Shown: positions 46,819 to 56,076, counted from the stretch's first letter. The stretch: 64,000 nucleotides of DNA from Paucibacter sediminis (GCF_030254645.1 NZ_CP116346.1:4877001-4941000); one strand, 5' to 3'. The notes: generated from the letters alone by a model not told the origin. Program-made: numbers and translations.

Positions 46819-48624
46819 ATGCAATCCAGCCGCCCCCACGCGTTGCGCCGGTGGACCGTCCAGCTCTGCCTGTTGATGCTGCTGCCGCTGTCGCTGCAGG
46901 CGGCGCCGCCCGCCGCGATCAAGGTCCTGCGCCTGCCGCTGGAGCAGGCCGAGACCAGCTTCGATCCGGTGCGCGCCGACGACGTCTACTCGCTGCGCGT
47001 GCTCAGCCATGTGCTGGAGGCGCTCTACCACTACGACTACTTGGCGCGCCCCGCCAAGCTGGTGCCGCTGACGGCCGCCGCCCTGCCCGAGGTGGCCGAG
47101 GACTACAAGTGCTGGACCATCCGCCTGCGGCCCGGCATCTTCTTCGCCGACGACCCGGCGTTCGGCGGCAAGCCGCGCGAGCTGGTGGCGGCCGACTATG
47201 TCTACAGCTTCAAGCGCTATGCCGACCCGGCGCTCAGCAGCCCGCGCTTTGCCGAATGGCTGGAGGCCGGCATCCTGGGGCTGCAGGGCTTGCGCGAAGA
47301 GGCGCTGCGCAGCGGCAAACCGATGGATTACGGGCGCGAGATCGCCGGCCTGCGCGCGCTGGACCGCTACACGCTGCAGATCCGCCTGGCCGAACCGCGC
47401 CCGCGCTTCGCCCAATGGCTGGCGGGCAATGACAAGGCCGGGGCACTGGCGCCCGAGGTGGTGCAAGCCTATGGCGCGCAGATCGGCGAGCATCCGGTCG
47501 GCACCGGCCCCTTCCGCCTGGCCGAGTGGCGGCGCAGCTCGCGCCTGGTGCTGGAGCGCAACCCCGGCTACCGCGAGCGCTATTACGACGCCGAGCCCGC
47601 CCCCGGCGATGCCGAGGGTCAGGCCTTGCTAGCCCGCTTCAAGGGCCGGCGCCTGCCCATGGTGGACCGCGTCGAGCTGTCGGTGATCGTGCAGAACCAG
47701 CCGCGCTGGCTGGCCTTTCTGAACGGCGAGCTGGACCTGATCGAGGTGCCGGGCGACTTCATACCCAAGGCGGTGCCCTTGGGCCGGCTGGCCCCGCACC
47801 TGCGCCAGCGCGGCATCCGGCTCTACCGCAGCCAGAAGGCCGACGTCACCTATATGTACTTCAATATGCGCAGCCCGGCGCTGGGCGGCAACGCACCCGA
47901 CAAGGTGGCGCTGCGGCGCGCCATCGGCCTGGGGCTGGACGTGGCGCGCGAGATCCGGCTCACCCGCGGTGGCCAGGCCATCCTGGCGCAGTCGGGCGTG
48001 GTGCCCTTCACCAGCGGCTACGACGAGCGCTTCCGCTCCGAGAGCGGCGAGCATGACCCCGCCAAGGCGCGCGCCCTGCTCGACACCTATGGCTACCGCG
48101 ATCGCGACGGCGACGGCTGGCGCGAGCAGCCCGATGGCAGCCCGCTGGTGCTGGAGATTGCCACCCAGCCCGACGACTTCTCGCGCGCCCAGGACGAGCT
48201 GCGCAAGAAGGACCTCGACGCGCTGGGCCTGCGCACCCGCTTTGTCACCGCGCAATGGCCCGAGCAGCTGAAGGCGGCACGCGCCGGGCGGCTGATGATC
48301 TGGCAGCTCAGCGAGACCGCCGTCAATCCCGACGGCCAGGACCTGGGCATGCGCAAGCTCTACGGCCCCGAGGCCGGCAGCACCAACCTGAGCTATTTCC
48401 GGCTGCCCGCCTTCGACGCCCTCTACGAGCGCGTCACGCGCTTGCCCGACGGCCCCGAGCGCGAGGCCGCCCTGCACGAGGCCAAGCGCCTGCAGGTGGC
48501 CTATATGCCGCTGAAGTACATGACGCACCGCATCGGCAACGAGCTGACCCAGCCGCGCCTGCAGGGCTACCGGCGCGGCCTGTTCTCGCAGGAGCTCTGG
48601 CACTACGTCGACCTCGCCCCCTGA
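46819..48624 (+). CDS. family 5 ABC-type substrate-binding protein (peptide type), orphan
   Basis: 601-residue periplasmic binding protein with a Sec signal peptide (LCLLMLLPLSLQAAP). SBP_bac_5 features include TSFDPVRADDVYSLRVLSHVLEALY, RELVAADYVYSFKRYADP and the GTGPFRLAEW motif. It is related to YejA but without an adjacent permease or ATPase; instead it is followed 37 bases later by a TonB-dependent receptor. It may hand substrate to a YejBEF-type permease encoded elsewhere, including the one at 34.8-39.1 kb. No ribosome binding site is seen at the ATG. Confidence 0.88.
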   Translation: MQSSRPHALRRWTVQLCLLMLLPLSLQAAPPAAIKVLRLPLEQAETSFDPVRADDVYSLRVLSHVLEALYHYDYLARPAKLVPLTAAALPEVAEDYKCWTIRLRPGIFFADDPAFGGKPRELVAADYVYSFKRYADPALSSPRFAEWLEAGILGLQGLREEALRSGKPMDYGREIAGLRALDRYTLQIRLAEPRPRFAQWLAGNDKAGALAPEVVQAYGAQIGEHPVGTGPFRLAEWRRSSRLVLERNPGYRERYYDAEPAPGDAEGQALLARFKGRRLPMVDRVELSVIVQNQPRWLAFLNGELDLIEVPGDFIPKAVPLGRLAPHLRQRGIRLYRSQKADVTYMYFNMRSPALGGNAPDKVALRRAIGLGLDVAREIRLTRGGQAILAQSGVVPFTSGYDERFRSESGEHDPAKARALLDTYGYRDRDGDGWREQPDGSPLVLEIATQPDDFSRAQDELRKKDLDALGLRTRFVTAQWPEQLKAARAGRLMIWQLSETAVNPDGQDLGMRKLYGPEAGSTNLSYFRLPAFDALYERVTRLPDGPEREAALHEAKRLQVAYMPLKYMTHRIGNELTQPRLQGYRRGLFSQELWHYVDLAP

Positions 48625-48661
48625 ACGCTTTCCCTTAGACCATAAAACCAATGGAGACCCG

Positions 48662-51496
48662 ATGAAATCGAAGACCTTGCACCCGCTGGTCGGTGCCCTC
48701 ATGCTCGCCGGCCTGGCCCACAACCCGGCCAGCGCCCAGACCGCGCCCGCCCCCGACAAGCTGACCCGCGTCGAGGTGATCGGCAGCCACGTCAAGCGCC
48801 TCAACATCGCCGATGAGGGCCCGGCCGCGGTGCAGATCATCTCGCGCGAGGAGATCGCGTCCAGCGGCATGGCCACGGTGCGCGAGCTGCTGGAGCTCTC
48901 GGCCGCGGTGACCGGCGAACTCTCGGACATCGGCGGCGGCGGCTCCTTTGCCAACGGCGCCACCGGGGCCTCGCTGCACAACCTGGGCAAGCAATCGACC
49001 CTGGTGCTGCTGAACTCGCGCCGCCTCTCGATCTATCCGCTGGCCGACTACAACCAGACCTTTGCCAATATCGACGCGCTGCCGCTGGAGGCGGTGGAGC
49101 GCGTCGAGATCCTGAAGAGCGGCGGCTCCTCGCTGTACGGCTCCGACGCGGTGGCCGGTGTGATCAACATCGTCACGCGCAACAACTACCAGGGCCTGAG
49201 CGCCAAGCTCACCCACGAAAGCTCGCTGCTGAGCCAGCGCTTCGGCAACCGCGCCGGCTCGATCGCGGGCGGCATCGGCGACTACGCCAAGGACGGCTTC
49301 AATGTGCTGGCCAATATCGACGTCTACCACCGCGACGGCAACTTCTCCTGGCGCGATGTGCTGGACGATGCCAACCCCGCGATGAAGGCCTACTCGGGCA
49401 GCTTCGGCAGCCTCTCCAGCTACAGCTATCCGGGCAATGTGATCGGCGCCGGCCCGATCGCCGGCTGCAACACCTTCAATGCCAGCAAGTCGCTGTGCAT
49501 GTATGACCGCTACGAACGCTTCGCGGTGCAGCCCTCGGCCGATCGCATCAGCGCCCTGGTATCGGGCAAGCTCAACATCTCCGAGCATCTGCAGGGCTTT
49601 GCCGAGGGCATCTACTCCAATACCAAGACCGCCTACTGGGGCCCGCATGGCGCCTACGGCTGGGCACTCGGCGCCTCGGTGTGGGCCGACCCCTCGACCA
49701 AGCAGGTGCGCACCTTCTATCCGCGCGGCCTGCCCGCCGAACATCCGCTCAACCCGCTGGGCGAGGAGGCCGAGCTGCGCTACCGCTTCGTCGACGACGG
49801 CAATGGCAACCATCTCTCCACCGACCAGTACCGCGTGCTGGCCGGCCTGAAGGGCGACTGGCAGGGCTGGGACTGGGAGGCCGCCGCCGGCGTGATGGGC
49901 GGCAAGACGCGCCAGCGCACGCGCGGCTCCTTCAGCGACAGCGGCTTCAAGGCCCTGATCGGCGATTACAACAAGGACACCTTGGACGCCGACTTCTTCA
50001 ACAAGCCGGGCGGCTACAGGATCGGCCAGGTCAACAGCGAGGCGGTGCTGGCCCGGCTGTTCCCCGAATACGGCTACCACGCCAGCACGCGCCAGACCTT
50101 TGTGGACGGCAAGCTCAGCGGCGAACTCGGCCGGCTGCCGGCCGGCCCCATCGGCGTGGCGGCGGGCTTCGAGCTGCGCCATGAGTCGATGGCCATCCTG
50201 CCCACCGAGAACCTCGCCAAGGGCGACATCGTCGGCTGGGGCAGCGTGCGCACCGATGCCGCGCGCAGCTTCGGTGCCGTCTACACCGAGGCCAATTTGC
50301 CCTTGGCCAAGAGCCTGGAGCTGCAGGCCGCAGGCCGGGTCGACAAGTTCCACGGCTTCGGCGCGCATTTCTCGCCCAAGCTGGCGCTGCGCTTCCAGCC
50401 CATGCCGGAACTGCTGCTGCGCGCCTCGCTGGAGAACGGTTTCCGCGCACCCAATCTCGCCGAGAGCTCTCCCTCCACCAAATCGGTGTTCGCCAACGGC
50501 CTCAGCGACCCCAAGCGCTGCGACGCCGCCAACCGCCTGACGAACGACCTGCGCGCCCAGGCCGCCGCCCTGCCCGATAGCGATCCCAACAAGACCCTGC
50601 TGCAGGCGCGCGCCGACGGCATCGTCGGCAGTGAGTGCAATTTCGGCGCCGCCAGCCTGGTGCAGTACAACCCCAACCTCAAGCCCGAGACCTCGCGCAT
50701 CATCACGCTGGGCCTGGTGCTGCAGCCGATCAAGCAGATCAGCACCTCGGTGGACTACTACAAGGTGGAGCGCAAGAACGAGATCCAGACCATCAATGCG
50801 CAGGACCTGCTCAGCGCCGAGGCCCAGCAGCCCGCCGGCACGCTTGTGCGCGCGCCCGACTTCAGCAACGACCCCACCTTCATCAATGCCGCCGAGGTCG
50901 CCAAGTACCAGCCCGGCGCGCCCAAGGTGCTGTACCTGAACGACCATTTCCGCAACCTCGGCAAGACGCGCGTGAGCGGCATCGACTGGGCCATCAAGAG
51001 CCAGTTCAACACGCCCCTGGGTGCGGCCGGCGCCGAGCTGGACTCCAGCTACCTGATCGAGTACCGCAGCTTCAGCACTGCCGAGAATCGCTGGGGCGAC
51101 AACCTCGCCGGCCGCTACGGCTTCCCGCACTGGTGGGCACGCCTGTCGGGCCACCAGCAATGGGGCGACTGGAAGCATGGCCTGAGCATGATCTGGCAGC
51201 AGCCGACCCCGCTCACGGGCGACTACTACGACCAGAGCTGGAACACCCAGGACTGCGTGGACAACAAGGGCCTGACGGCCGAGCAGTGCCGCGTCGCCAG
51301 CTACATCCGCTGGGACTACAACCTGCGGTTCACGCCGATCAAGTCGCTCACGCTGACCGCCAATGTGCGCAACCTCTTCAACCGCCGGCCGCCGATGGAC
51401 TACCGCGCCTTCGGCCAGGGCGGCATCATCCCCGCCAACCGCGAGGACGTGATGGGTCGCATGTTGCGCATCAGCGCCGAGTACAAGTTCTTCTAA
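48662..51496 (+). CDS. TonB-dependent outer-membrane receptor (second)
   Basis: 944-residue receptor: signal peptide (LHPLVGALMLAGLAHNPASAQ), plug domain (about residues 40-170, with VTGELSDIGGGGSFANGATGASLHNLGKQSTLVLLNSRRL and KSGGSSLYGSDAVAGVINIVT) and a barrel ending LRISAEYKFF with the terminal Phe required for outer-membrane insertion. GGAGACCC lies before the ATG. It is 37 bases downstream of a peptide-type binding protein and upstream of a glycosidase-like gene, so the substrate may be a glycopeptide or oligosaccharide; this is inferred from context. Confidence 0.92.
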   Translation: MKSKTLHPLVGALMLAGLAHNPASAQTAPAPDKLTRVEVIGSHVKRLNIADEGPAAVQIISREEIASSGMATVRELLELSAAVTGELSDIGGGGSFANGATGASLHNLGKQSTLVLLNSRRLSIYPLADYNQTFANIDALPLEAVERVEILKSGGSSLYGSDAVAGVINIVTRNNYQGLSAKLTHESSLLSQRFGNRAGSIAGGIGDYAKDGFNVLANIDVYHRDGNFSWRDVLDDANPAMKAYSGSFGSLSSYSYPGNVIGAGPIAGCNTFNASKSLCMYDRYERFAVQPSADRISALVSGKLNISEHLQGFAEGIYSNTKTAYWGPHGAYGWALGASVWADPSTKQVRTFYPRGLPAEHPLNPLGEEAELRYRFVDDGNGNHLSTDQYRVLAGLKGDWQGWDWEAAAGVMGGKTRQRTRGSFSDSGFKALIGDYNKDTLDADFFNKPGGYRIGQVNSEAVLARLFPEYGYHASTRQTFVDGKLSGELGRLPAGPIGVAAGFELRHESMAILPTENLAKGDIVGWGSVRTDAARSFGAVYTEANLPLAKSLELQAAGRVDKFHGFGAHFSPKLALRFQPMPELLLRASLENGFRAPNLAESSPSTKSVFANGLSDPKRCDAANRLTNDLRAQAAALPDSDPNKTLLQARADGIVGSECNFGAASLVQYNPNLKPETSRIITLGLVLQPIKQISTSVDYYKVERKNEIQTINAQDLLSAEAQQPAGTLVRAPDFSNDPTFINAAEVAKYQPGAPKVLYLNDHFRNLGKTRVSGIDWAIKSQFNTPLGAAGAELDSSYLIEYRSFSTAENRWGDNLAGRYGFPHWWARLSGHQQWGDWKHGLSMIWQQPTPLTGDYYDQSWNTQDCVDNKGLTAEQCRVASYIRWDYNLRFTPIKSLTLTANVRNLFNRRPPMDYRAFGQGGIIPANREDVMGRMLRISAEYKFF

Positions 51497-51562
51497 GCTA
51501 GCCACCTCGACCCAAGGCCGGCCCGGTTTGCGCAAGCAGGCCGGGCTTGCTACCGACCCGCC

Positions 51563-53545
51563 ATGCACAAACTCCTTCCCACTGCCCTGCTCGGTGCCAG
51601 CCTGCTGCTGAGCGCGCATGCCCAGATCCCGGACTTCCAGCCGCGCTGGCGGCTCGAGGCCGGGCAGATCAGCTGGACGGTGCGCGACGCGCACCGCGAC
51701 CAGCTCGAGATGAGCGGCCGCCAGGTCTCGGCGGTGATCGACTACGGCAGCGACGCCCAGGGCCGGCTCGCGCTCAAGCGCACCGTGGTCTGGCCGATGC
51801 TGCGCACCCTGCCCGACGACACCCATGCCAGCCTGATGCGCAGCTACGAGCTGGGCATCACGCCCGAGCTGCTGATCGACGGCCGGGCGGCAGCGCCGGA
51901 GACGCTGCAGCAGGTGCGCTTCGACGGCATGCTGACGCTGGAATCCGCGCTTGGGCAAGACCTGACCCTGGTGCGCCGGCTCAGCCCCTCGCCCGACGAG
52001 CCGGCGCTGGTCGAGCGCCTGGAGCTCGTCAACCGCGGCACGCGCAGCGTGCGCTACCAGTTCAAGCCGCTGCTGCGCAGCGAGGCCACCGCGGCCGAGG
52101 CCGGCACCCATGGGGCTTACCGCATCCAGGTCAGCGCGGCGGGCCGCGAGGGCGAACTGGCACCGCAGCAGCGCGTTGCGGTGGACCTGGTGTTCATGGC
52201 CCGGCTGGCCAACGAGATGGTGCATGTGGACACCGACGAGGCCTTCGAGCGCCGCGCCGCCAAGCTGGCGCAATGGCGCGGCCAGCTGGTGCTGGAGACA
52301 CCCGAGCCGGTGCTCAACACCATGTTCGACTTTGCCAAGATCCGCGCCGCCGAGAGCATCTTCGCCACCCGCGGCGGCCTCATGCACGGCCCCGGCGGCA
52401 CGCGCTACTACGCCGCCATCTGGGCCAACGACCAGGCCGAGTACGTGAACCCCTTCTTCCCCTATCTGGGCGACCAGGCCGGGGTCGAATCGGCGTTCAA
52501 CAGCTTCCGCTGGTTCGCCAGCTATATGAACGAGCAGTACAAGCCCATCCCCTCGTCCATCGTGGCCGAGGGGCGCAGCTTCTGGAATGGCGCCGGCGAC
52601 CGCGGCGACTGCGCCATGATTGCCTACGGCGCCAGCCATTTCGCGCTCGCGCAGGGCGACCGCGACGGCGCGCAGCGCCTGCAGCCGCTGATAGCCTGGT
52701 GCCTGGAATACAACCGCCGCCAGCGCGACGCCACCGGCATCATCCGCTCCGACAGCGACGAGCTGGAGGGCCGCTTCCCGGCCGGCAAGGCCAATCTCAG
52801 CACCAATGTGCTGGCCTATGCCGCCCTGCTGGGCGCGGCACGCCTGGCCGAGGATCTGGATCCTGCCCGGGCACCGGCGCTGCGCGCCGAGGCCGCGGCG
52901 CTGCGCCAGGCGATCGACCGGCACTTCGCCGCGCGCGTGGGCGGCTTCGACACCTACCGCTATTACGAGGGCAATGACAAGCTGCGCGCCTGGATCGCCC
53001 TGCCCCTGAGCTTCGGCATCCACGAGCGCCAGGCGGGCACCGTCGAGGCCCTGCTCTCGCCCCAGCTCTGGTCGGCCAACGGCGTGCTCACCGAGGCCGG
53101 TGACAGCACCTTCTGGGACCGCTCCACCCTCTATGCCTTCCGCGGCCTGATGCGCAGCGGCGAGCTGGAGCGCGTGCTGCCCTATTTCCGCTACTACTCG
53201 CAGCGCCGCCTGCTGGGCGAGCATGTGCCTTATGCGGTGGAGGCCTGGCCCGAGGGTCAGCAGCGCCATCTGTCGGCCGAAAGCGGCCTGTACGCACGCG
53301 TGGTGGTGGAGGGGCTGTTCGGCATCGAGCCGCTGGGCCTGCGCCGCTTTGCGCTCGCGCCACGCCTGCCGCAGGCCTGGCCCCGCATGGCGCTGCGCCA
53401 GATCCGCGCCTTTGGCAGCCAGGGCCTGGACATCAGCACCGAGCGCAAGGGGAGCCAGCAACAGGTGCGCGTCAGCGCGCAGGGCAAGCTGCTGCTCGAC
53501 ACCTTGTGGGACGGCCGGGCGCCCCTGCAAGTCACGCTACCCTGA
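51563..53545 (+). CDS. secreted six-hairpin glycosidase-like protein
   Basis: 660-residue protein with a signal peptide (LLPTALLGASLLLSAHAQ). An N-terminal beta-sandwich (about residues 20-230) precedes an (alpha/alpha)6-barrel domain with HGPGGTRYYAAIWANDQAEYVNPFFPYLGDQ (candidate catalytic Asp) and STLYAFRGLMRSGELERVLPY, then a C-terminal beta domain. It resembles six-hairpin glycosidase families but cannot be assigned to one by eye. Located in the periplasm behind a TonB-dependent receptor, it fits trimming of imported oligosaccharides or glycoconjugates. The stop overlaps the next ATG. Confidence 0.82.
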   Translation: MHKLLPTALLGASLLLSAHAQIPDFQPRWRLEAGQISWTVRDAHRDQLEMSGRQVSAVIDYGSDAQGRLALKRTVVWPMLRTLPDDTHASLMRSYELGITPELLIDGRAAAPETLQQVRFDGMLTLESALGQDLTLVRRLSPSPDEPALVERLELVNRGTRSVRYQFKPLLRSEATAAEAGTHGAYRIQVSAAGREGELAPQQRVAVDLVFMARLANEMVHVDTDEAFERRAAKLAQWRGQLVLETPEPVLNTMFDFAKIRAAESIFATRGGLMHGPGGTRYYAAIWANDQAEYVNPFFPYLGDQAGVESAFNSFRWFASYMNEQYKPIPSSIVAEGRSFWNGAGDRGDCAMIAYGASHFALAQGDRDGAQRLQPLIAWCLEYNRRQRDATGIIRSDSDELEGRFPAGKANLSTNVLAYAALLGAARLAEDLDPARAPALRAEAAALRQAIDRHFAARVGGFDTYRYYEGNDKLRAWIALPLSFGIHERQAGTVEALLSPQLWSANGVLTEAGDSTFWDRSTLYAFRGLMRSGELERVLPYFRYYSQRRLLGEHVPYAVEAWPEGQQRHLSAESGLYARVVVEGLFGIEPLGLRRFALAPRLPQAWPRMALRQIRAFGSQGLDISTERKGSQQQVRVSAQGKLLLDTLWDGRAPLQVTLP

Positions 53546-54726
53546 TGACCATGACGCCACAACACCCCCACGATCCGGTCGCCGCCACGCTCACCGCCGA
53601 TGCCCCCAACCCCTGGGGCGCGGTGGTGCCGCCGATCGCGCAGACCTCGCTCTTCACCTTCGCCAGCTACGAGGCCATGGCGGCGCGCTTCGCGGGCGAA
53701 ACCAGCGGCCCCATCTACAGTCGCGGCGACAACCCGACGGTGATGGAGTTCGAGGCCAAGCTGGCGGCACTGGAGAGCGCCGAGGCGGCGCGCGGCTTTG
53801 CCAGCGGCATGGCGGCGATCTCGGCCGCCATCCTCTCGGTCGTGAAGGCGGGCGACCGCATGCTCTGCGTGCGCCATGTCTACCCCGACGCCTATCGCTT
53901 CATGGAAAAGTTGTTGCCGCGCCTGGGCGTGCGCGTCGAGTATGTGGACGGCAGCGACCCGGCCGCGGTGGCCGCCGCCCTGCCCGGCGCCGCCCTGCTC
54001 TACCTGGAAAGCCCGACCTCCTGGGTAATGCAGACCCAGCCGCTGCGCGAGCTCTGCGCGCTGGCGCGCCAGCATGGCGTGGTGACCATTTGCGACAACA
54101 GCTGGGCCACGCCGGTGTTCCAGCGCCCGCTGGATTGCGGCGTCGACCTGGTCGTGCACTCGGCCTCCAAATACCTCAGCGGCCACAGCGACACCGTGGC
54201 CGGCGTGGTGGCCGGCAGCAGTGCGCGCATCGCCGCGCTGAACGATCTGGTCTACCCCTATCTGGGCGCCAAGCTCGCACCGATGGAGGCTTGGCTGCTG
54301 GTGCGCGGCATGCGCACCCTGCAGCTGCGTATGCAGCACCACGCGGCCGCGGCCGCGGTGCTGATCGAGCGGCTGCGAGCCCATCCGGGCGTGACCGCGG
54401 TGCTGCATCCCAGCCAGGCGCCCGCGGCCGCGGGCAATGCCAGCCTGCGCGGCTTCAGCAGCCTGTTCAGCCTGGAACTGGCGCCGCACCTCGACGTGCC
54501 GGCCTTCTGCAATGCGCTCAAGCTGTTCCGCATCGGCGTCAGCTGGGGCGGGCATGAGAGCCTCGTCTTCCCCTCGGCCATCGGCCGGGCGCAGAACGCC
54601 GGACCGAACCCGCTGCTGGCCTTTGATGTCAGCGGCCGCCTGGTGCGGCTCTACATCGGGCTGGAGGGCGTGGACGACCTCTGGGACGATCTGCAGCAGG
54701 CGCTTGCCAGCGCCCGCCGCCCCTGA
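53545..54726 (+). CDS. PLP-dependent Cys/Met metabolism enzyme (cystathionine lyase-like)
   Basis: 393-residue cytoplasmic enzyme of the MetB/MetC/methionine gamma-lyase family. SRGDNPTVMEFEAKLAALE, FASGMAAI, the PLP-aspartate region TICDNSWATPVFQRPLDCGVDLVV and the PLP lysine in HSASKYLSGHSD are visible. Beta-lyase (metC) and gamma-type activities cannot be separated from motifs here. Its ATG overlaps the stop of the glycosidase gene (TGATG), so it is translationally coupled; its link to the transport genes is unexplained. Confidence 0.85.
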   Translation: MTMTPQHPHDPVAATLTADAPNPWGAVVPPIAQTSLFTFASYEAMAARFAGETSGPIYSRGDNPTVMEFEAKLAALESAEAARGFASGMAAISAAILSVVKAGDRMLCVRHVYPDAYRFMEKLLPRLGVRVEYVDGSDPAAVAAALPGAALLYLESPTSWVMQTQPLRELCALARQHGVVTICDNSWATPVFQRPLDCGVDLVVHSASKYLSGHSDTVAGVVAGSSARIAALNDLVYPYLGAKLAPMEAWLLVRGMRTLQLRMQHHAAAAAVLIERLRAHPGVTAVLHPSQAPAAAGNASLRGFSSLFSLELAPHLDVPAFCNALKLFRIGVSWGGHESLVFPSAIGRAQNAGPNPLLAFDVSGRLVRLYIGLEGVDDLWDDLQQALASARRP

Positions 54727-54742
54727 GCCTGGCCCTCCTGCC

Positions 54743-55657
54743 TCAAGGCGCCGCCAGGCCCTCCAGCCAGGCGGCAAATTCGCCGTCCAGGCTGCTGCCC
54801 CAGCCGCGCAGCAGGGCCTGATAGCGCGGATAGTCGCCGATGCGGGTGAAGGCCAGCATCTGCTCGAGCTTGTCGCGCTGGCGCTCCATCATGAAGCGCA
54901 CCGCCAGATAGCCCCAGCTGTAGATGCGCGCATCGCCGCTGTTGGCCTCGTAGCCGGTGTCGAACAACTGGCTCAGCGCAAAGCTCTTGGCGGCCGCCGC
55001 CTGCAGCGCCTTGGGATGCTCGTTGCCGCGCGCGACGTACTCGGCCACGCCCTCGGTCCACCACACCAGATAGGGCGTCAGCGGCGCCGGCCGCGGGCAG
55101 TTCTCGGGTGGCGCATGCGAGTCATGCAGATTCGCGCAGAAGTCGCCGTAGAGGTTGTAGCGCCCATCGAGGTAGTGCACATATTCATGGCCGAGATTGC
55201 GCACCGTGCCATCGGCCCGCTGGTTGGCGACGAACTCGGCATGATTGCCCGGCTGACCGGGCAGGCCCTCCAGATACATGCCACCGTTGTTGGTGGGCAT
55301 GTTGAAGTGGGCACCGGCATAACGCACGAAGTCATCGCCCGAGCGGTAGATATTGGCGCGCAGCGAGGTGTTCAGGTCATGCGGCACCGGCTTGCCGGCG
55401 GTGTGGAAGAGCGCATGAAAGCGCGTCTCGATGGCGGCCAGCTCGCGGCAGATGGCCGCCTCCTGCTGGGCATCGAGCGCCTGCGAGCGCAGGCTCAGGC
55501 TGGCGCTGCAGCGGTGGACGCGGCCCAGCACCTGCTCGACGCCCGGGCCGGCATTGGAGGGCAGCGTGGGCGTGGCGCAGGCGGCCAGCATCAGCGTCGC
55601 GCCGGCCGTGGTGAGGGCGCGCGCGAACGGGCGGCAACGGAAGGATGAAGAGGACAT
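54743..55657 (-). CDS. M9-type collagenase-like lipoprotein
   Basis: 304-residue predicted lipoprotein (signal ending LMLAAC). A zinc-peptidase signature HEYVHYLDGRYNLYGDF supplies HExxH, and WWTEGVAEYVARG supplies the third ligand Glu, as in microbial collagenases (peptidase family M9). It is far shorter than secreted collagenases (about 900-1000), holding only the peptidase core. Convergent with the PLP gene. An A/T-rich promoter precedes it. Confidence 0.82.
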   Translation of the reverse strand: MSSSSFRCRPFARALTTAGATLMLAACATPTLPSNAGPGVEQVLGRVHRCSASLSLRSQALDAQQEAAICRELAAIETRFHALFHTAGKPVPHDLNTSLRANIYRSGDDFVRYAGAHFNMPTNNGGMYLEGLPGQPGNHAEFVANQRADGTVRNLGHEYVHYLDGRYNLYGDFCANLHDSHAPPENCPRPAPLTPYLVWWTEGVAEYVARGNEHPKALQAAAAKSFALSQLFDTGYEANSGDARIYSWGYLAVRFMMERQRDKLEQMLAFTRIGDYPRYQALLRGWGSSLDGEFAAWLEGLAAP

Positions 55658-55690
55658 GGATGCGAGCGCATGGCTTTGAAACAGCGCCGC

Positions 55691-55717
55691 ATATTACAAT
55701 ATATTTACAAAATACAA
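55691..55717 (-). promoter_or_regulatory. A/T-rich candidate promoter of the collagenase-like gene
   Basis: On the minus strand TTGTAT (55717-55712), 15 bases, TAATAT (55696-55691). This is the most A/T-rich short stretch in this part of the window, so it stands out from its G+C-rich surroundings. Spacing is slightly short for sigma70. Confidence 0.45.
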
Positions 55718-55749
55718 GCCACTTCAAGATCCATCCGAGGCGCCCGCGC

Positions 55750-55935
55750 TCAGGCGCTTTTCTGGGTGCGGCCGCACAGAGCGCAGGTCTGCGGCTGATC
55801 CGGTCCGACCGGACGAAACTTGCTGCAGGAGAGCAGCTTGGACGGCGGCACGCCCTTGGGGCATTTGGCTCGCTTGGGCAGCGCTGCGGGCTGCTCGGCC
55901 GTTGCGCCGTTGGTGGTGGTTGGTTTGCCGCTCAT
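55750..55935 (-). CDS. small Cys-rich protein, 61 residues
   Basis: Unrecognised protein MSGKPTTTNGATAEQPAALP..., basic, with cysteines at KRAKCPKG, KLLSCSKF and QTCALCGRTQ. The final CALC with the earlier cysteines could bind zinc or form disulfides. GAGG lies 8 bases before the ATG. It lies between the collagenase-like gene and tRNA-Ser on the same strand. Function unknown. Confidence 0.55.
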   Translation of the reverse strand: MSGKPTTTNGATAEQPAALPKRAKCPKGVPPSKLLSCSKFRPVGPDQPQTCALCGRTQKSA

Positions 55936-56039
55936 ATTGAAGTCCTCGGTGTGTGCGCCGGGTGCGCGTCGGGGTATGAGCCCGCTTGTACGCGATGGCC
56001 GGGGCGCTGGCAACGCGCTGCACAAGCGACGCCGGAAAG

Positions 56040-56072
56040 AAAAAGCCCCGACGCTTGCGCGACGGGGCTTTT
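56040..56072 (-). terminator. Rho-independent terminator after tRNA-Ser
   Basis: AAAAGCCCCG and CGGGGCTTTT pair with an additional inner stem CGCGCAAGCG, followed by TTTTTC on the minus strand. It lies just downstream of the tRNA gene. Confidence 0.88.
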
Positions 56073-56076
56073 CGTT

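Noticed and set aside
51516-51548. Terminator between the second receptor and the glycosidase gene
   Set aside because: A G/C-rich inverted repeat is present but there is no T run after it, so it is kept as possible hairpin only and the genes are treated as one unit.
48635-53530. A 1631-codon open frame on the minus strand across the receptor and glycosidase genes
   Set aside because: It is antisense to two well-recognised genes, has low-complexity His/Arg/Ala/Gly-rich composition, no domain, and no ribosome binding site. Long antisense frames are common in G+C-rich DNA.
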